Part shown: one piece after another, positions 46,058-53,923 of the stretch | Numbering within the stretch: position 1 is the stretch's first letter | Layout of the letters: each line of letters starts with the position of its first letter | Assembly (NCBI GenBank): GCA_003151475.1 | Contig: PLXQ01000014.1 | Coordinates: forward strand, 1 to 57,994 | Direction: 5' to 3' | Length of the DNA: 57,994 nt | From: Acidimicrobiaceae bacterium | GTDB lineage: Bacteria; Actinomycetota; Acidimicrobiia; Acidimicrobiales; UBA8190 | Notes under the pieces: generated by a model | Told to the model about the DNA's origin: nothing | Database searches by the model: none | What the model saw: only the letters and a program-made list of their open reading frames with translations | Translations under genes and position numbers: made by a program

Positions 46058-46633
46058 TTGTGGCCCGCCTTCCCCACCCTCAGCCGGGATCATGCGAGTG
46101 AGCCTATGCGCGTCCACCCGCCGACAGGAGGGCGTCATATCGCCTTGTTGGGAGCGCCTGCGCAAGAAGTCCCAGGTTGCAAGGTCTCGGGGAGGACTCC
46201 GGCGAGGTCTCGGGCAAGGTCGCCGCCTCAGGTTACCGATGTGGTCCGTCCTCTCACAGCATCAGACGTCCACGACTGGATCGGGTCGGGGAATGGCGTC
46301 GATTTTCGGGCAGTTACGTGGCGCCGTTTCCCGATCCGTTCGAACGACTAAGAGGAACAAATTTTCCATTGAGCAATACGCCGATTGGTTCATATGGTCA
46401 CACCCGAGACGGACTGGTCCTTCGTCGACACAACGGAGAAACCCGCCAATTGTGGGTGGAGTTCTTGAAGTGACAACCGTCATCATCGAGAACGCGCAAC
46501 CACCGCAACCGAACGAAAAGGGGGAACGCTCATGAGCTTCGAAACCTCAAGGTGCACCCTCCAATCGGGCGAACGCAGTGAGTGACCTCTCAAGCGGTGG
46601 GTCGCTCGCGTATCGGGAAGGAGCACTGCGAAC
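46058..46633. other. Divergent intergenic region before the Tad operon
   Basis: About 575 bp separate the MoxR operon from the Tad operon, which run apart. The middle (46340-46420) is visibly more A/T-rich than its flanks and is the natural place for both promoters. A tiny frame at 46532-46585 (MSFETSRCTLQSGERSE) follows an AAAAGGGGGAA ribosome-like site and could be a leader peptide, but that is weak. No hairpin or operator could be named. Confidence 0.4.
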
Positions 46634-47521
46634 ATGTCCGTCCGGCTGAAGATCGGTTGTGTCGTCCTCGCAATTGTCGGAGTAGCGATCTGGCGCTCGG
46701 TGGCAGGAGCGCAGACGGGAGGAAGCGACGGGGGGGACACCGTATCGGTTGGTGTATCAACGTCGTCGTCTTCCCCCGGACACGCCGGACATCCTGGAAC
46801 AGCGGCCCGGCATGAGCGAGGTCAAGCGACACCGGCCCCCTGCACCGATATTCCCCTTCCCGATGCACAGTCCAGCGTTCTCGGGGCCGGCGGACCCACG
46901 CCCGGTCTCTGGTATCTCGTGAAATGCCCGAATCAGTCGGGAAACCCCAACATCGAACACCTGATATGGGTGCCCACGGCGTCGGCTACAACTCCTAAGG
47001 CCGGCTCTGCCGGTATTGGCGCAGAAGCCGCCGCCACTCAGGCGGCGGCTTCCATCACCCTGCCCTCGCCATCAATCCAGCTGAACCCAGCCGTTTTCAG
47101 TGTCGTGAATCTTCCCTCGTGGTTGGCTATCGACCCGGCGATGTGGCACCCATTCGAGGCGACAGCGACAGCCGGTGGAGTCACCGCCACCGCATTGGCG
47201 ACTCCCGAGACCGTGAACTGGAATATGGGTGACGGCGGAACCGTCGAGTGTGACGGCCCGGGTTCGTTTTATGAGGCCAGTCTCCCAGCAAGTCAGCAGT
47301 CCACGTCTTGCGCGTATACCTACCGACAGTCATCGGACGGACAACCAAGTAGTGACGGTGATCCGAACGACGGGGCGTTTCGAGTCACGGCCACGGTGAC
47401 ATGGACCGTGACCTGGACCGCCGTCGGTGAACCCGGGGGCGGAACGCTTCCGTCGTTGCGGACAGCCTCCACGGTTCCTGTCCGTGTCGAGCAAGTGGAG
47501 TCCATCGGAGTGGGCGAGTGA
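46634..47521 (+). CDS. Secreted/anchored protein heading the Tad operon
   Basis: The 295-residue protein has an N-terminal signal or anchor (LKIGCVVLAIVGVAIWRSVA). A Ser/Gly/His-rich linker, a Cys pair in PAPCTDIP and VKCPNQSG, and a PKD-like C-terminal domain (about 165-290) with ETVNWNMGDGGTVECDG and TVTWTVTWTAVG follow. In PKD domains the W.(F/M)GDG motif is typical. It is the first gene of the operon and ends 28 bases before the SAF-protein start. A role as an outer pilus-assembly or surface component is inferred only from context. Confidence 0.72.
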   Translation: MSVRLKIGCVVLAIVGVAIWRSVAGAQTGGSDGGDTVSVGVSTSSSSPGHAGHPGTAARHERGQATPAPCTDIPLPDAQSSVLGAGGPTPGLWYLVKCPNQSGNPNIEHLIWVPTASATTPKAGSAGIGAEAAATQAAASITLPSPSIQLNPAVFSVVNLPSWLAIDPAMWHPFEATATAGGVTATALATPETVNWNMGDGGTVECDGPGSFYEASLPASQQSTSCAYTYRQSSDGQPSSDGDPNDGAFRVTATVTWTVTWTAVGEPGGGTLPSLRTASTVPVRVEQVESIGVGE

Positions 47522-47549
47522 CCGCCGATCAGACGGCGAGGTCCTGACC

Positions 47550-48302
47550 GTGTCAACGACGCTCGCTCGTCCTCTCGTGAAGGCCCGAGACAACGTCCCG
47601 GGGCTTCGACTCGATCCCCCTGGCCACAGACGCCGACCGGCACTTGCGGTCGGATCCCTTGCCCTCGTTGTGGCATGCGTCGCCGTCTTTGTCAGCGTCT
47701 ACCTGAGGGCAGGCAATGAAAGATCGGTTCTCGCCCTTGCGCGGGCTGTGCCACAGGGCGAGGTCTTGAGGGCGGGCGACCTCACAGTCGCCCGGGTGTC
47801 GACCACGTCGGCAATCGCCACGGTGTCAGCTTCGGAAAGCTCCATTGTGATTGGGCGCAGAGCGGCTATGCCACTGCTGCCCAATACTCTGCTCTCTGCC
47901 AACGAGCTGATGACCAGCTACTCACCACCTGCTGGAGAGTCGGTCGTCGGAGTCGCGGCGAAAGAGGGCCAACTCCCCGCGTCAGGTGTGATGCCCGGGG
48001 AGAGCGTTGATGTTGTTCTGACCGGTCTTCCGGGAGCGCCAGAGTCGGCCTCAGTGGTGACCAACCCCGCCGCCGACCAGCAAACCGCTGGTGGGACAAC
48101 GGGTGCTTCTGTTGCGGTGTCCCTGCCCGGCACAGTTCTTGTCGCTGACGCGAAGGTGCTCGAGGTGGTGCAATCCCCCTCCTCGTCGGGCTCCTCCGGT
48201 GTCGTGGTCTCTTTGGTGACGTCAACGGCGGCCGCTCCTCTCGTCGCTAGCGCCGCCGCCGCTGGACAAGTTGCCCTTATCGTTGTCCCACCGAAATCGT
48301 GA
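47550..48302 (+). CDS. SAF-domain pilus assembly protein (CpaB-like)
   Basis: GTG at 47550 gives 250 residues. A membrane helix (LAVGSLALVVACVAVFVSVY) is followed by a SAF domain (about 60-115: ARAVPQGEVLRAGDLTVARV and IGRRAAMPLLPNTLLSANEL). The C-terminal part contains LPGAPESASVV and VLVADAKVLEVV. CpaB/RcpC proteins sit in the periplasm or cell wall of Tad systems and support the secretion channel. It overlaps the next gene by four bases. Start chosen because the longer frame to 47427 overlaps the upstream gene extensively. Confidence 0.8.
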   Translation: MSTTLARPLVKARDNVPGLRLDPPGHRRRPALAVGSLALVVACVAVFVSVYLRAGNERSVLALARAVPQGEVLRAGDLTVARVSTTSAIATVSASESSIVIGRRAAMPLLPNTLLSANELMTSYSPPAGESVVGVAAKEGQLPASGVMPGESVDVVLTGLPGAPESASVVTNPAADQQTAGGTTGASVAVSLPGTVLVADAKVLEVVQSPSSSGSSGVVVSLVTSTAAAPLVASAAAAGQVALIVVPPKS

Positions 48303-49159
48303 CTCGCGTCACGCTGTGTGCTGCAAAAGGCTCGCCGGGGGTGACGACCTTGGTCTGTGTACTCGGAGCCGTTTGGCCCTCCGAGCGGCAGGTCGTCGTG
48401 GCCGAATGCGATCCATCCGGAGGAGATCTGGCAGGCCGATTCGGCTTGTCCACGCGTCTCGGAATGACCAGTCTCATCCTCTCCGGGCGCCACGGCGCGA
48501 CAGAGACGTCGGATTATCGAGCACATGCACAGCAGCTTCCGGGCGGTCTTGACATCCTTGTCGCTCCAACCGGGGCTGACGCAGCCATGGCGCTCGACCA
48601 TGAACTCGGAATCTCGACCTCTGAAACGGTGTCGGCGGATTGCGATCTGCTTGCCGATTGCGGCCGAGTGCTGCCGGGGGCGATTGGGCAGGAGAAGATG
48701 ATTCGGACCGCGGACGTCGTGCTGCTCCTCGTCCGTCCAGAAGTAGCCCCAATCGCCCATGCCCGATGGGCCATGAGCAGGATCCGCGACCTCTCGTCGT
48801 CCCAGATCGCCTCGGTGGTCGTGGGAACCGGCGCATTCAAACCCGCTGAAGTGGGCGAAGAGCTCGACGTTCCTGTCATGGGGGTCGTTCCAACCGACCC
48901 CCGCGCCGCGCTGATCGCGTGCGGTGCATCGGGAACGGCCAAAGAGTTCGTCAAATCGAATCTCGTTGCCTTCGCCAGAGAGATAGTGACTGTACTGACC
49001 AAGGAGAAGCCCCCCACCACCGGGTCCAATCACGAAGCCGTGGCGCTGTCACTGACCAATCCCGAGCTCGAATGCGGCGCTCCGAAGAGTCCGGAAGGAC
49101 CCCGGTCGAAGTCATCTCAGGTTCCCGCCATTGAACGCGCTCGAGCGAACTCCCGGTGA
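48299..49159 (+). CDS. CpaE/MinD-like P-loop protein with degenerate Walker A
   Basis: The 286-residue protein has a ParA/MinD-like layout. The deviant P-loop region is AAKGSPGVTTLVCVLG, with the signature Lys (Lys10) kept but the P-loop Lys replaced by Val15. It continues VVVAECDPSGGDLAGRFG, LVRPEVAPIAHARWAM and PVMGVVPTDPRAA. In Tad systems CpaE (TadZ) positions the apparatus at a cell site, and several lack a canonical ATPase loop. The GTG start overlaps the CpaB-like stop (GTGA). The C-terminal 40 residues are polar and variable. Confidence 0.8.
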   Translation: MTRVTLCAAKGSPGVTTLVCVLGAVWPSERQVVVAECDPSGGDLAGRFGLSTRLGMTSLILSGRHGATETSDYRAHAQQLPGGLDILVAPTGADAAMALDHELGISTSETVSADCDLLADCGRVLPGAIGQEKMIRTADVVLLLVRPEVAPIAHARWAMSRIRDLSSSQIASVVVGTGAFKPAEVGEELDVPVMGVVPTDPRAALIACGASGTAKEFVKSNLVAFAREIVTVLTKEKPPTTGSNHEAVALSLTNPELECGAPKSPEGPRSKSSQVPAIERARANSR

Positions 49160-49165
49160 CGATTC

Positions 49166-50560
49166 GTGGATCTTGACCTTCGGCCCACGCTGGCCCGACT
49201 TCGCTCGGACGTCGCCGACGATCTCGCTAAGTCCGGTGCGCGAGAGATGGCGCTGGCCGATCGGCGAGAGCTCGCTCGGGAATTGGCGCTCACTCGACTC
49301 CGAGACGTGGCCGCTGAAAGGGTCGCGTCGGGCCAGACCCCCATCGAGCCCACCGAAGAACAACGCTTGGCGCACGCCGTCTTAGACGCTCTCTTCGGCC
49401 TAGGACGGCTCCAGATGCTGGTCGACGATTCGGAAATCGAAAACATTGATGTCAACGGGTGCGACCGAGTCTGGGTCACCTACGCGAACGGCCAGAAAGC
49501 TCTTGCCGAACCCATCGCCGACTCGGATACTGAGCTGGTCGAGCTCCTCCGATCTGCAGCTGCCCGCTTCGGCCTGTCCGAGCGGCGCTTCGACACCGCC
49601 CATCCAGAGCTCGATCTGCGCCTACCCGATGGAAGCAGGCTGTCAGCGCTCATGTCGGTCGTCTCGCGGCCATCGGTATCCATTCGGCGACATCGATATG
49701 TCGATCTTTCCCTCGGCGACCTCGAGGGGCTCGGAACGGTTGATGCGTTTCTTCATAGCTTCCTGGCCGCGGCTGTCCGGGCCAGGAAGAACATCGTGGT
49801 CGGTGGTGCCATGAACGCCGGCAAGACAACCCTCATTCGGGCTCTCTCAGCGGAGATTCCCGTTCGAGAACGTGTAGTCACGATCGAGCAGGCGTTGGAG
49901 CTCGGCCTGGATGCGATGTCGGACCGTCATCCCGACCTCGTCGCCCTTGAAGCGCGAAACGCCAATGCCGAAGGAGAAGGTGAAATCACGATGGCTCGAC
50001 TCGTTCGGCGGGCGCTGCGGATGAACGCGGACCGGGTCATTGTCGGGGAGGTCCTCGGGGACGAGGTCCTGCCAATGTTGAATGCAATGAGCCAAGGTCG
50101 TTCGGGCTCTATGTGTACGATCCACGCCGATTCTTCGGCGGGTGTGTTCCGTCGTCTCGCATCGTACGCTGTCCAAGCTCCGGAGCGGCTACCACTCGAA
50201 TCCACGAATCTGCTCATTGCCGGTTCGGTCCACTTCGTCGTCTTCGTCGATGTGGTGGACGAATCGAGCGCGGGCCCAGACATGCGATATCTGTCCTGGC
50301 GCGGTTCCGATGAACCTGCTTCATCGGGACCCCGAGGGGGGTTTCGCTTCGAGCCCCGCCGCCGTAAGCGATACGTCGCCAGTGTGCGAGAAGTCATCGA
50401 CGCCGAGGGCCTGCAGATCATCTCCAACGAGGTCTACTCGGCAGGGCGCGACGCCGGCCGGGCATCCGGTGCACCGTTTCGATCGACCACGCTGGACGAG
50501 TTGATCGAGCATGGGTTCGAGCCGTCGTCCACGCGTGCCGACATGGCGAGATCGCTATGA
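49166..50560 (+). CDS. tadA: Tad secretion ATPase TadA/CpaF
   Basis: The 464-residue type II/IV secretion ATPase powers extension of the Flp pilus, and in Tad systems also retraction. Visible are the N-terminal helical region, LVDDSEIENIDVNGCDRVWV, Walker A VGGAMNAGKTTLIRAL, the acidic box VVTIEQALELGLD, Walker B DRVIVGEVLGDEVLPML and the His box GSMCTIHADSSAG. The start GTG is six bases after the CpaE-like stop. The stop overlaps TadB by four bases. Length is normal for CpaF. Confidence 0.93.
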   Translation: MDLDLRPTLARLRSDVADDLAKSGAREMALADRRELARELALTRLRDVAAERVASGQTPIEPTEEQRLAHAVLDALFGLGRLQMLVDDSEIENIDVNGCDRVWVTYANGQKALAEPIADSDTELVELLRSAAARFGLSERRFDTAHPELDLRLPDGSRLSALMSVVSRPSVSIRRHRYVDLSLGDLEGLGTVDAFLHSFLAAAVRARKNIVVGGAMNAGKTTLIRALSAEIPVRERVVTIEQALELGLDAMSDRHPDLVALEARNANAEGEGEITMARLVRRALRMNADRVIVGEVLGDEVLPMLNAMSQGRSGSMCTIHADSSAGVFRRLASYAVQAPERLPLESTNLLIAGSVHFVVFVDVVDESSAGPDMRYLSWRGSDEPASSGPRGGFRFEPRRRKRYVASVREVIDAEGLQIISNEVYSAGRDAGRASGAPFRSTTLDELIEHGFEPSSTRADMARSL

Positions 50561-51468
50561 CCGTCTCCATCGTGGCATGCGCGTGCGGTGTCGTGATTGG
50601 AATCGTCGGATTTGCGTTTGCCCTTGGTCTGGGCAACCGGCGGCCGGAGTTGAACGATACGGAAGCGACGATCGAGGTGTCTGCGACGAACGGTCGACGA
50701 ACAATTGAAGGCCAAAGACACAAAGTCGCCCCCATCTCGGCCGCCGGGTTTCGAGCATTGAGTCCAAAGGTGGGGTTGTCGTTGGTCGGAGCGCTCGTTG
50801 TCGGCGCGGTGACGCGTTGGCCCGTTGCCGGAATGGTCGCTGCGGTCGCCCCGTTCGCCCTTCCCGCCATCCTCAGATCCACATCGTCTCGAAACACAAC
50901 TCGTCGGACGGAGGCGGTGGCTGTCTGGACTGAACTTCTCAGAGATACACTGACGGCGTCCGCCGGTCTAGCGCAGGCGATCGTCGCGACCGCAGGAGTA
51001 GCCCCAGACGAGATACGAGAACCCGTAGCTCATCTGGCCGACAGGATTATGAGCGGTGCGTCTCTGGACGACGCGTTGCGGGTGTTCGGGCTCGAAGTCA
51101 ACGAACCGAGTGCTGAACAAGTCGTGTCGGCGCTCCGGCTCGCCGTCTCCTCTCGCGCTCAGCGTTTGGTCGACCTTCTCAGTGCGCTGGCCGACTCGAC
51201 TCGAGAAGAGGTGGCCATGCGTCTTCGCGTCGAGGCAAGCCGAGCGTCAGCCAGAAGCGGCGTCCGCACAGTCATCTGGTTCTCCTCCGGGTTCGTGCTT
51301 CTGCTGATGATTGTGGCGCATTCCTACCTGGCGCCCTTCGGATCGGCTACAGGCCAGCTGGTGCTGGCCTTTGTCGGGGCCAGCTACGGCACGGGCCTGG
51401 CACTGATGGTGCGCTTTGTGCAACCGACGTCATCGGCCCGACTCTCCCGATCGGCGAACAACAGATGA
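50557..51468 (+). CDS. tadB: Tad inner-membrane platform protein TadB
   Basis: The 303-residue protein has a T2SSF domain (about 125-265), flanked by membrane helices at the N-terminus (VSIVACACGVVIGIVGFAFA), at about 70-105 and at the C-terminus (TVIWFSSGFVLLLMIVAHSY, FVGASYGTGLALMVRFV). TadB and TadC form the platform that couples TadA to pilin assembly. Start overlaps tadA (ATGA) and the stop overlaps tadC. Confidence 0.88.
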   Translation: MTVSIVACACGVVIGIVGFAFALGLGNRRPELNDTEATIEVSATNGRRTIEGQRHKVAPISAAGFRALSPKVGLSLVGALVVGAVTRWPVAGMVAAVAPFALPAILRSTSSRNTTRRTEAVAVWTELLRDTLTASAGLAQAIVATAGVAPDEIREPVAHLADRIMSGASLDDALRVFGLEVNEPSAEQVVSALRLAVSSRAQRLVDLLSALADSTREEVAMRLRVEASRASARSGVRTVIWFSSGFVLLLMIVAHSYLAPFGSATGQLVLAFVGASYGTGLALMVRFVQPTSSARLSRSANNR

Positions 51469-52373
51469 CTGCTGTGATTGTGACTGCAGTGGGGTTTGCG
51501 CTCGGAGTCGTCGGGATGGTCTCCGCATTGCATCCAGCGCCGCCATCTCTGCGGGCAGCCCTGGCCGATCTTGAACGGGATCCGTCAAGAATCGGATCGC
51601 GCATAGGTCTCACTGATCGATCGTCGAAAATAAGGCCGGATCTCTATCTCGCCGGTTATCTCGGCGCCTTCGTTTCTGAGCAGGATTATGCACGGGCCCG
51701 GTTGTGGCCTCTTTTCGCGATCACCGGCACGTCGATCCAGGAGCTTTGTGGAGAAATCGTTCTCGCTGCCAGCGTCGGACTCCTTCTCCCTATCGCCTGG
51801 TGGGCGCTCGTGGGAATCGCCGGTGTGCATCTGCCGCTAGCCGCCGTTCTCTGGGCCAGCCTCATTCTCGGAGCCGGTGGGGCCCTGCTGCCGGTCCTGG
51901 TGCTTCGATCCAGAGCGAGGCGTGCGCGCATGTCAGCCCGGCGGGCGATCGGCTCATTCCTGAACCTCGTGGTCCTTTGCCTCGCCGGTGGTATGGGGAT
52001 TGAGAGCGCATTGCATGCGTCTGCGCGAATAGGTGAAGACCGAGTGTCGGAACGCATTCTCGATGCTCTTGTGCTTGCCCAGGATGCGGGCGAACCACCA
52101 TGGGATGCGCTCGACCGCCTCGGGCATGACCTCGGTTTGACCGAACTCTCGGAACTGGCCGCCGCTGTGGGCCTGGCGGGAACTGAAGGGGCGCGAATTC
52201 GCTTAACCCTCGCCGCCAAAGCCAGTTCGATCAGACGGCACAATCTCAGCGACGCCGAATCAGAGGCTAACGCCGTGACGGAGCGACTGTTCCTTCCCGG
52301 CGTGTGTCTCTTGGTCGGTTTTCTCTTATTCATTGCTTACCCAGCAGTCGCCCGAATCTCTGCCGGATTCTGA
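51465..52373 (+). CDS. tadC: Tad inner-membrane platform protein TadC
   Basis: The 302-residue T2SSF-type membrane protein has helices at 1-22, around 105-145 (IVLAASVGLLLPIAWWALVG, LILGAGGALLPVLVL) and at the end (LFLPGVCLLVGFLLFIAYPA). The family segment SFLNLVVLCLAGGMGIESAL and LDRLGHDLGLTELSELAAAV is typical of TadC. It is the partner of TadB. Its stop is followed within 50 bases by the pilin gene. Confidence 0.88.
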   Translation: MTAVIVTAVGFALGVVGMVSALHPAPPSLRAALADLERDPSRIGSRIGLTDRSSKIRPDLYLAGYLGAFVSEQDYARARLWPLFAITGTSIQELCGEIVLAASVGLLLPIAWWALVGIAGVHLPLAAVLWASLILGAGGALLPVLVLRSRARRARMSARRAIGSFLNLVVLCLAGGMGIESALHASARIGEDRVSERILDALVLAQDAGEPPWDALDRLGHDLGLTELSELAAAVGLAGTEGARIRLTLAAKASSIRRHNLSDAESEANAVTERLFLPGVCLLVGFLLFIAYPAVARISAGF

Positions 52374-52420
52374 TGATCCGGAAGGTGTCGGACCTGCTGC
52401 CTACGGAAGGAGAGTCGTCG

Positions 52421-52609
52421 ATGTTGTGGCAAATGCGGTCCTTGTGGATGTTTCTGCGAGCGCGATATGTGGATCCGATGATCAGCGAGGAAGGAAGCGT
52501 CGTCGAGACCGTCATAATCACAGCGGTATTTGCCGCGTTGGCAATCGGCATTGGCGCGATCATCGTTGCGAAAGTCACATCAAAAGCCAATTCAATCAAT
52601 CTCAACTGA
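52421..52609 (+). CDS. Flp-type pilin
   Basis: ATG at 52421, eight bases after GGAAGGAG, gives 62 residues. The order is a short basic leader, the prepilin cleavage region ISEEGSVVETVIITA (cleavage likely after Gly), a hydrophobic helix (FAALAIGIGAIIVAK) and a short tail ending KANSINLN, typical of actinobacterial Flp pilins. The conserved Glu is at +4 rather than the usual +5 after the Gly. A second in-frame ATG at 52373 would add 16 residues but has no ribosome site. This is the major pilus subunit; no prepilin peptidase is in the window. Confidence 0.85.
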   Translation: MLWQMRSLWMFLRARYVDPMISEEGSVVETVIITAVFAALAIGIGAIIVAKVTSKANSINLN

Positions 52610-53034
52610 TGGCATCTTCGGTCGGTGTCCCGGTTCACCACCGGCGACGGCGAGCCAACCGGGTGCAACAGGGTTCAGTGGTTGTCGAGTCAGTTGTCAT
52701 CGTCCCCGTTGCGATGGTCGTTGTGCTGCTTGCGGTGCAAGCCTGCTTGTGGGCGCATGCCGCGACTCTCGTGCAAGGAGCGGCCACGGCTGGCGAACAG
52801 GCGGCCAGCGTCATTGGTGGATCCCCAGCAAAAGGGGAGCAGGAGGCAGCGACGGTATTGACAGCCACCGGGAGTGCAGTCGTGCAGAACCCGTCTGTGC
52901 AGGCCCAAAGTCTGCCCGGGGGTGAAGTAGAGGTACGGGTATCGGGGAGCACAGAGGCGATCATTCCGTGGCTACGGCTTACCGTCTCGGCGACGCGCGT
53001 GGGCCTGAGCCAGGAATTTCGGGAGTCGGGATGA
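52609..53034 (+). CDS. TadE-like minor pilin/pseudopilin (1)
   Basis: The 141-residue protein has a basic N-terminus (HHRRRRANRVQQG), a TadE cleavage-like site QGSVVVESVVIVPVAM and a hydrophobic helix with LAVQACLWAHAA. The pattern VVES.VIVP matches TadE-family proteins with Glu at +5. The mature domain is Ala/Val/Gly-rich beta-type. Its ATG overlaps the pilin stop (TGATG), and its stop overlaps the next gene by four bases. Confidence 0.85.
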   Translation: MASSVGVPVHHRRRRANRVQQGSVVVESVVIVPVAMVVVLLAVQACLWAHAATLVQGAATAGEQAASVIGGSPAKGEQEAATVLTATGSAVVQNPSVQAQSLPGGEVEVRVSGSTEAIIPWLRLTVSATRVGLSQEFRESG

Positions 53035-53456
53035 AAAGAGGTGGTGAATCTCACCTCGGGGACGGGAGCCTCACGCTCGAGCTCGTCATCCTCAGCCCGG
53101 TAATTGTCTTGTTTGTCCTGCTGGCCCTCTCTCTGGGACGGTTCGAACTGGCTCGAGAGCAGGTTGTGGGTGCCGCACGAGCGGCGGCCGAAGCGGCTTC
53201 CGTGGTGCCCTCCGCTGACCAGGCTGAATCGGCCGCACGGTCGGCCGCGGCACCGGTCGTGGGGTCCCAGGCCCATTCGTGCGTACAACTGAACGTGTCG
53301 ACAGACACGAGCCACTTCGTCCCAGGTGGCTACGTCCGGGTGGTGGTGTCCTGCCAGATTGACTACGGGGATCTCGTGATCCCGGGTGTACCAGGACATT
53401 CGGTTGTTCAGGTTGTCGAAACTGCCCCTATTGATCCATTTCGTTCAGTTCAGTGA
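53031..53456 (+). CDS. TadE-like minor pilin/pseudopilin (2)
   Basis: The 141-residue protein has GDGSLTLELVILSPVIVLFV, the TadE signature with Glu at +5 after Gly, and a helix to about residue 38. The mature domain has two cysteines (HSCVQLN and VVSCQID) that could pair. Both starts and stops are coupled (ATGA, GTGA). Together with the first TadE-like protein it probably helps initiate pilus assembly. Confidence 0.85.
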   Translation: MKRGGESHLGDGSLTLELVILSPVIVLFVLLALSLGRFELAREQVVGAARAAAEAASVVPSADQAESAARSAAAPVVGSQAHSCVQLNVSTDTSHFVPGGYVRVVVSCQIDYGDLVIPGVPGHSVVQVVETAPIDPFRSVQ

Positions 53457-53923
53457 CTGCTTCATCGCCGGGCTTGATGATGAGGTCGGGCCCTCAGGGT
53501 CGTCCGGTCACGAGGTGGGCGGCCTATGAAGAGGGGTCTCTGACAGCGTTTCTCGCTGTCCTGTGTCTGTCACTCTTCATCTTGATTGGGCTGGTGGTTG
53601 ACGCTGGACGCGCGATCGCGGCGAGATCGTCCGCCATGGACGAAGCGCAGCAGGCGGCTCGCACAGGAGCCGGCCAACTGTCGGTTGCGGCGTTGCGGTC
53701 CGGGCAGGTCGAAATCGATGCAGGAGCGGCCATCCGAGCGGCTGACGCCTACCTGTCGTCGATTGGGCTGACCGGGACGGCCTCTGTCGTCGGCCAGACC
53801 GTCAGTGTTCACATTGCGACCGACGAACCAACGGTCATTTTGGGAATCGTCGGAATCAATCGGATCGCAATATCGGTCACCGCCAGCGCCATAAATGTTC
53901 ACGGCGTTACGCGGGAGGATTGA
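53453..53923 (+). CDS. TadG-like / Flp pilus accessory protein
   Basis: The 156-residue protein has a TadG/TadE-like start, EEGSLTAFLAVLCLSLFILI, then GLVVDAGRAIAARSSAMDEAQQAARTGA, which is the typical DxGR...A.DEAQ.AA motif of actinobacterial Tad proteins. A beta-rich C-terminal domain follows. It is membrane-anchored with the bulk outside. GTG start and stop overlap neighbouring genes by four bases and one base. Confidence 0.82.
   Translation: MTASSPGLMMRSGPQGRPVTRWAAYEEGSLTAFLAVLCLSLFILIGLVVDAGRAIAARSSAMDEAQQAARTGAGQLSVAALRSGQVEIDAGAAIRAADAYLSSIGLTGTASVVGQTVSVHIATDEPTVILGIVGINRIAISVTASAINVHGVTRED

Noticed and set aside
46374..46405. Possible -35/-10 pair (TTGAGC ... CATATG) before the Tad operon
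   Set aside because: Match to consensus is weak, and actinobacterial promoters vary too much to call it by eye.
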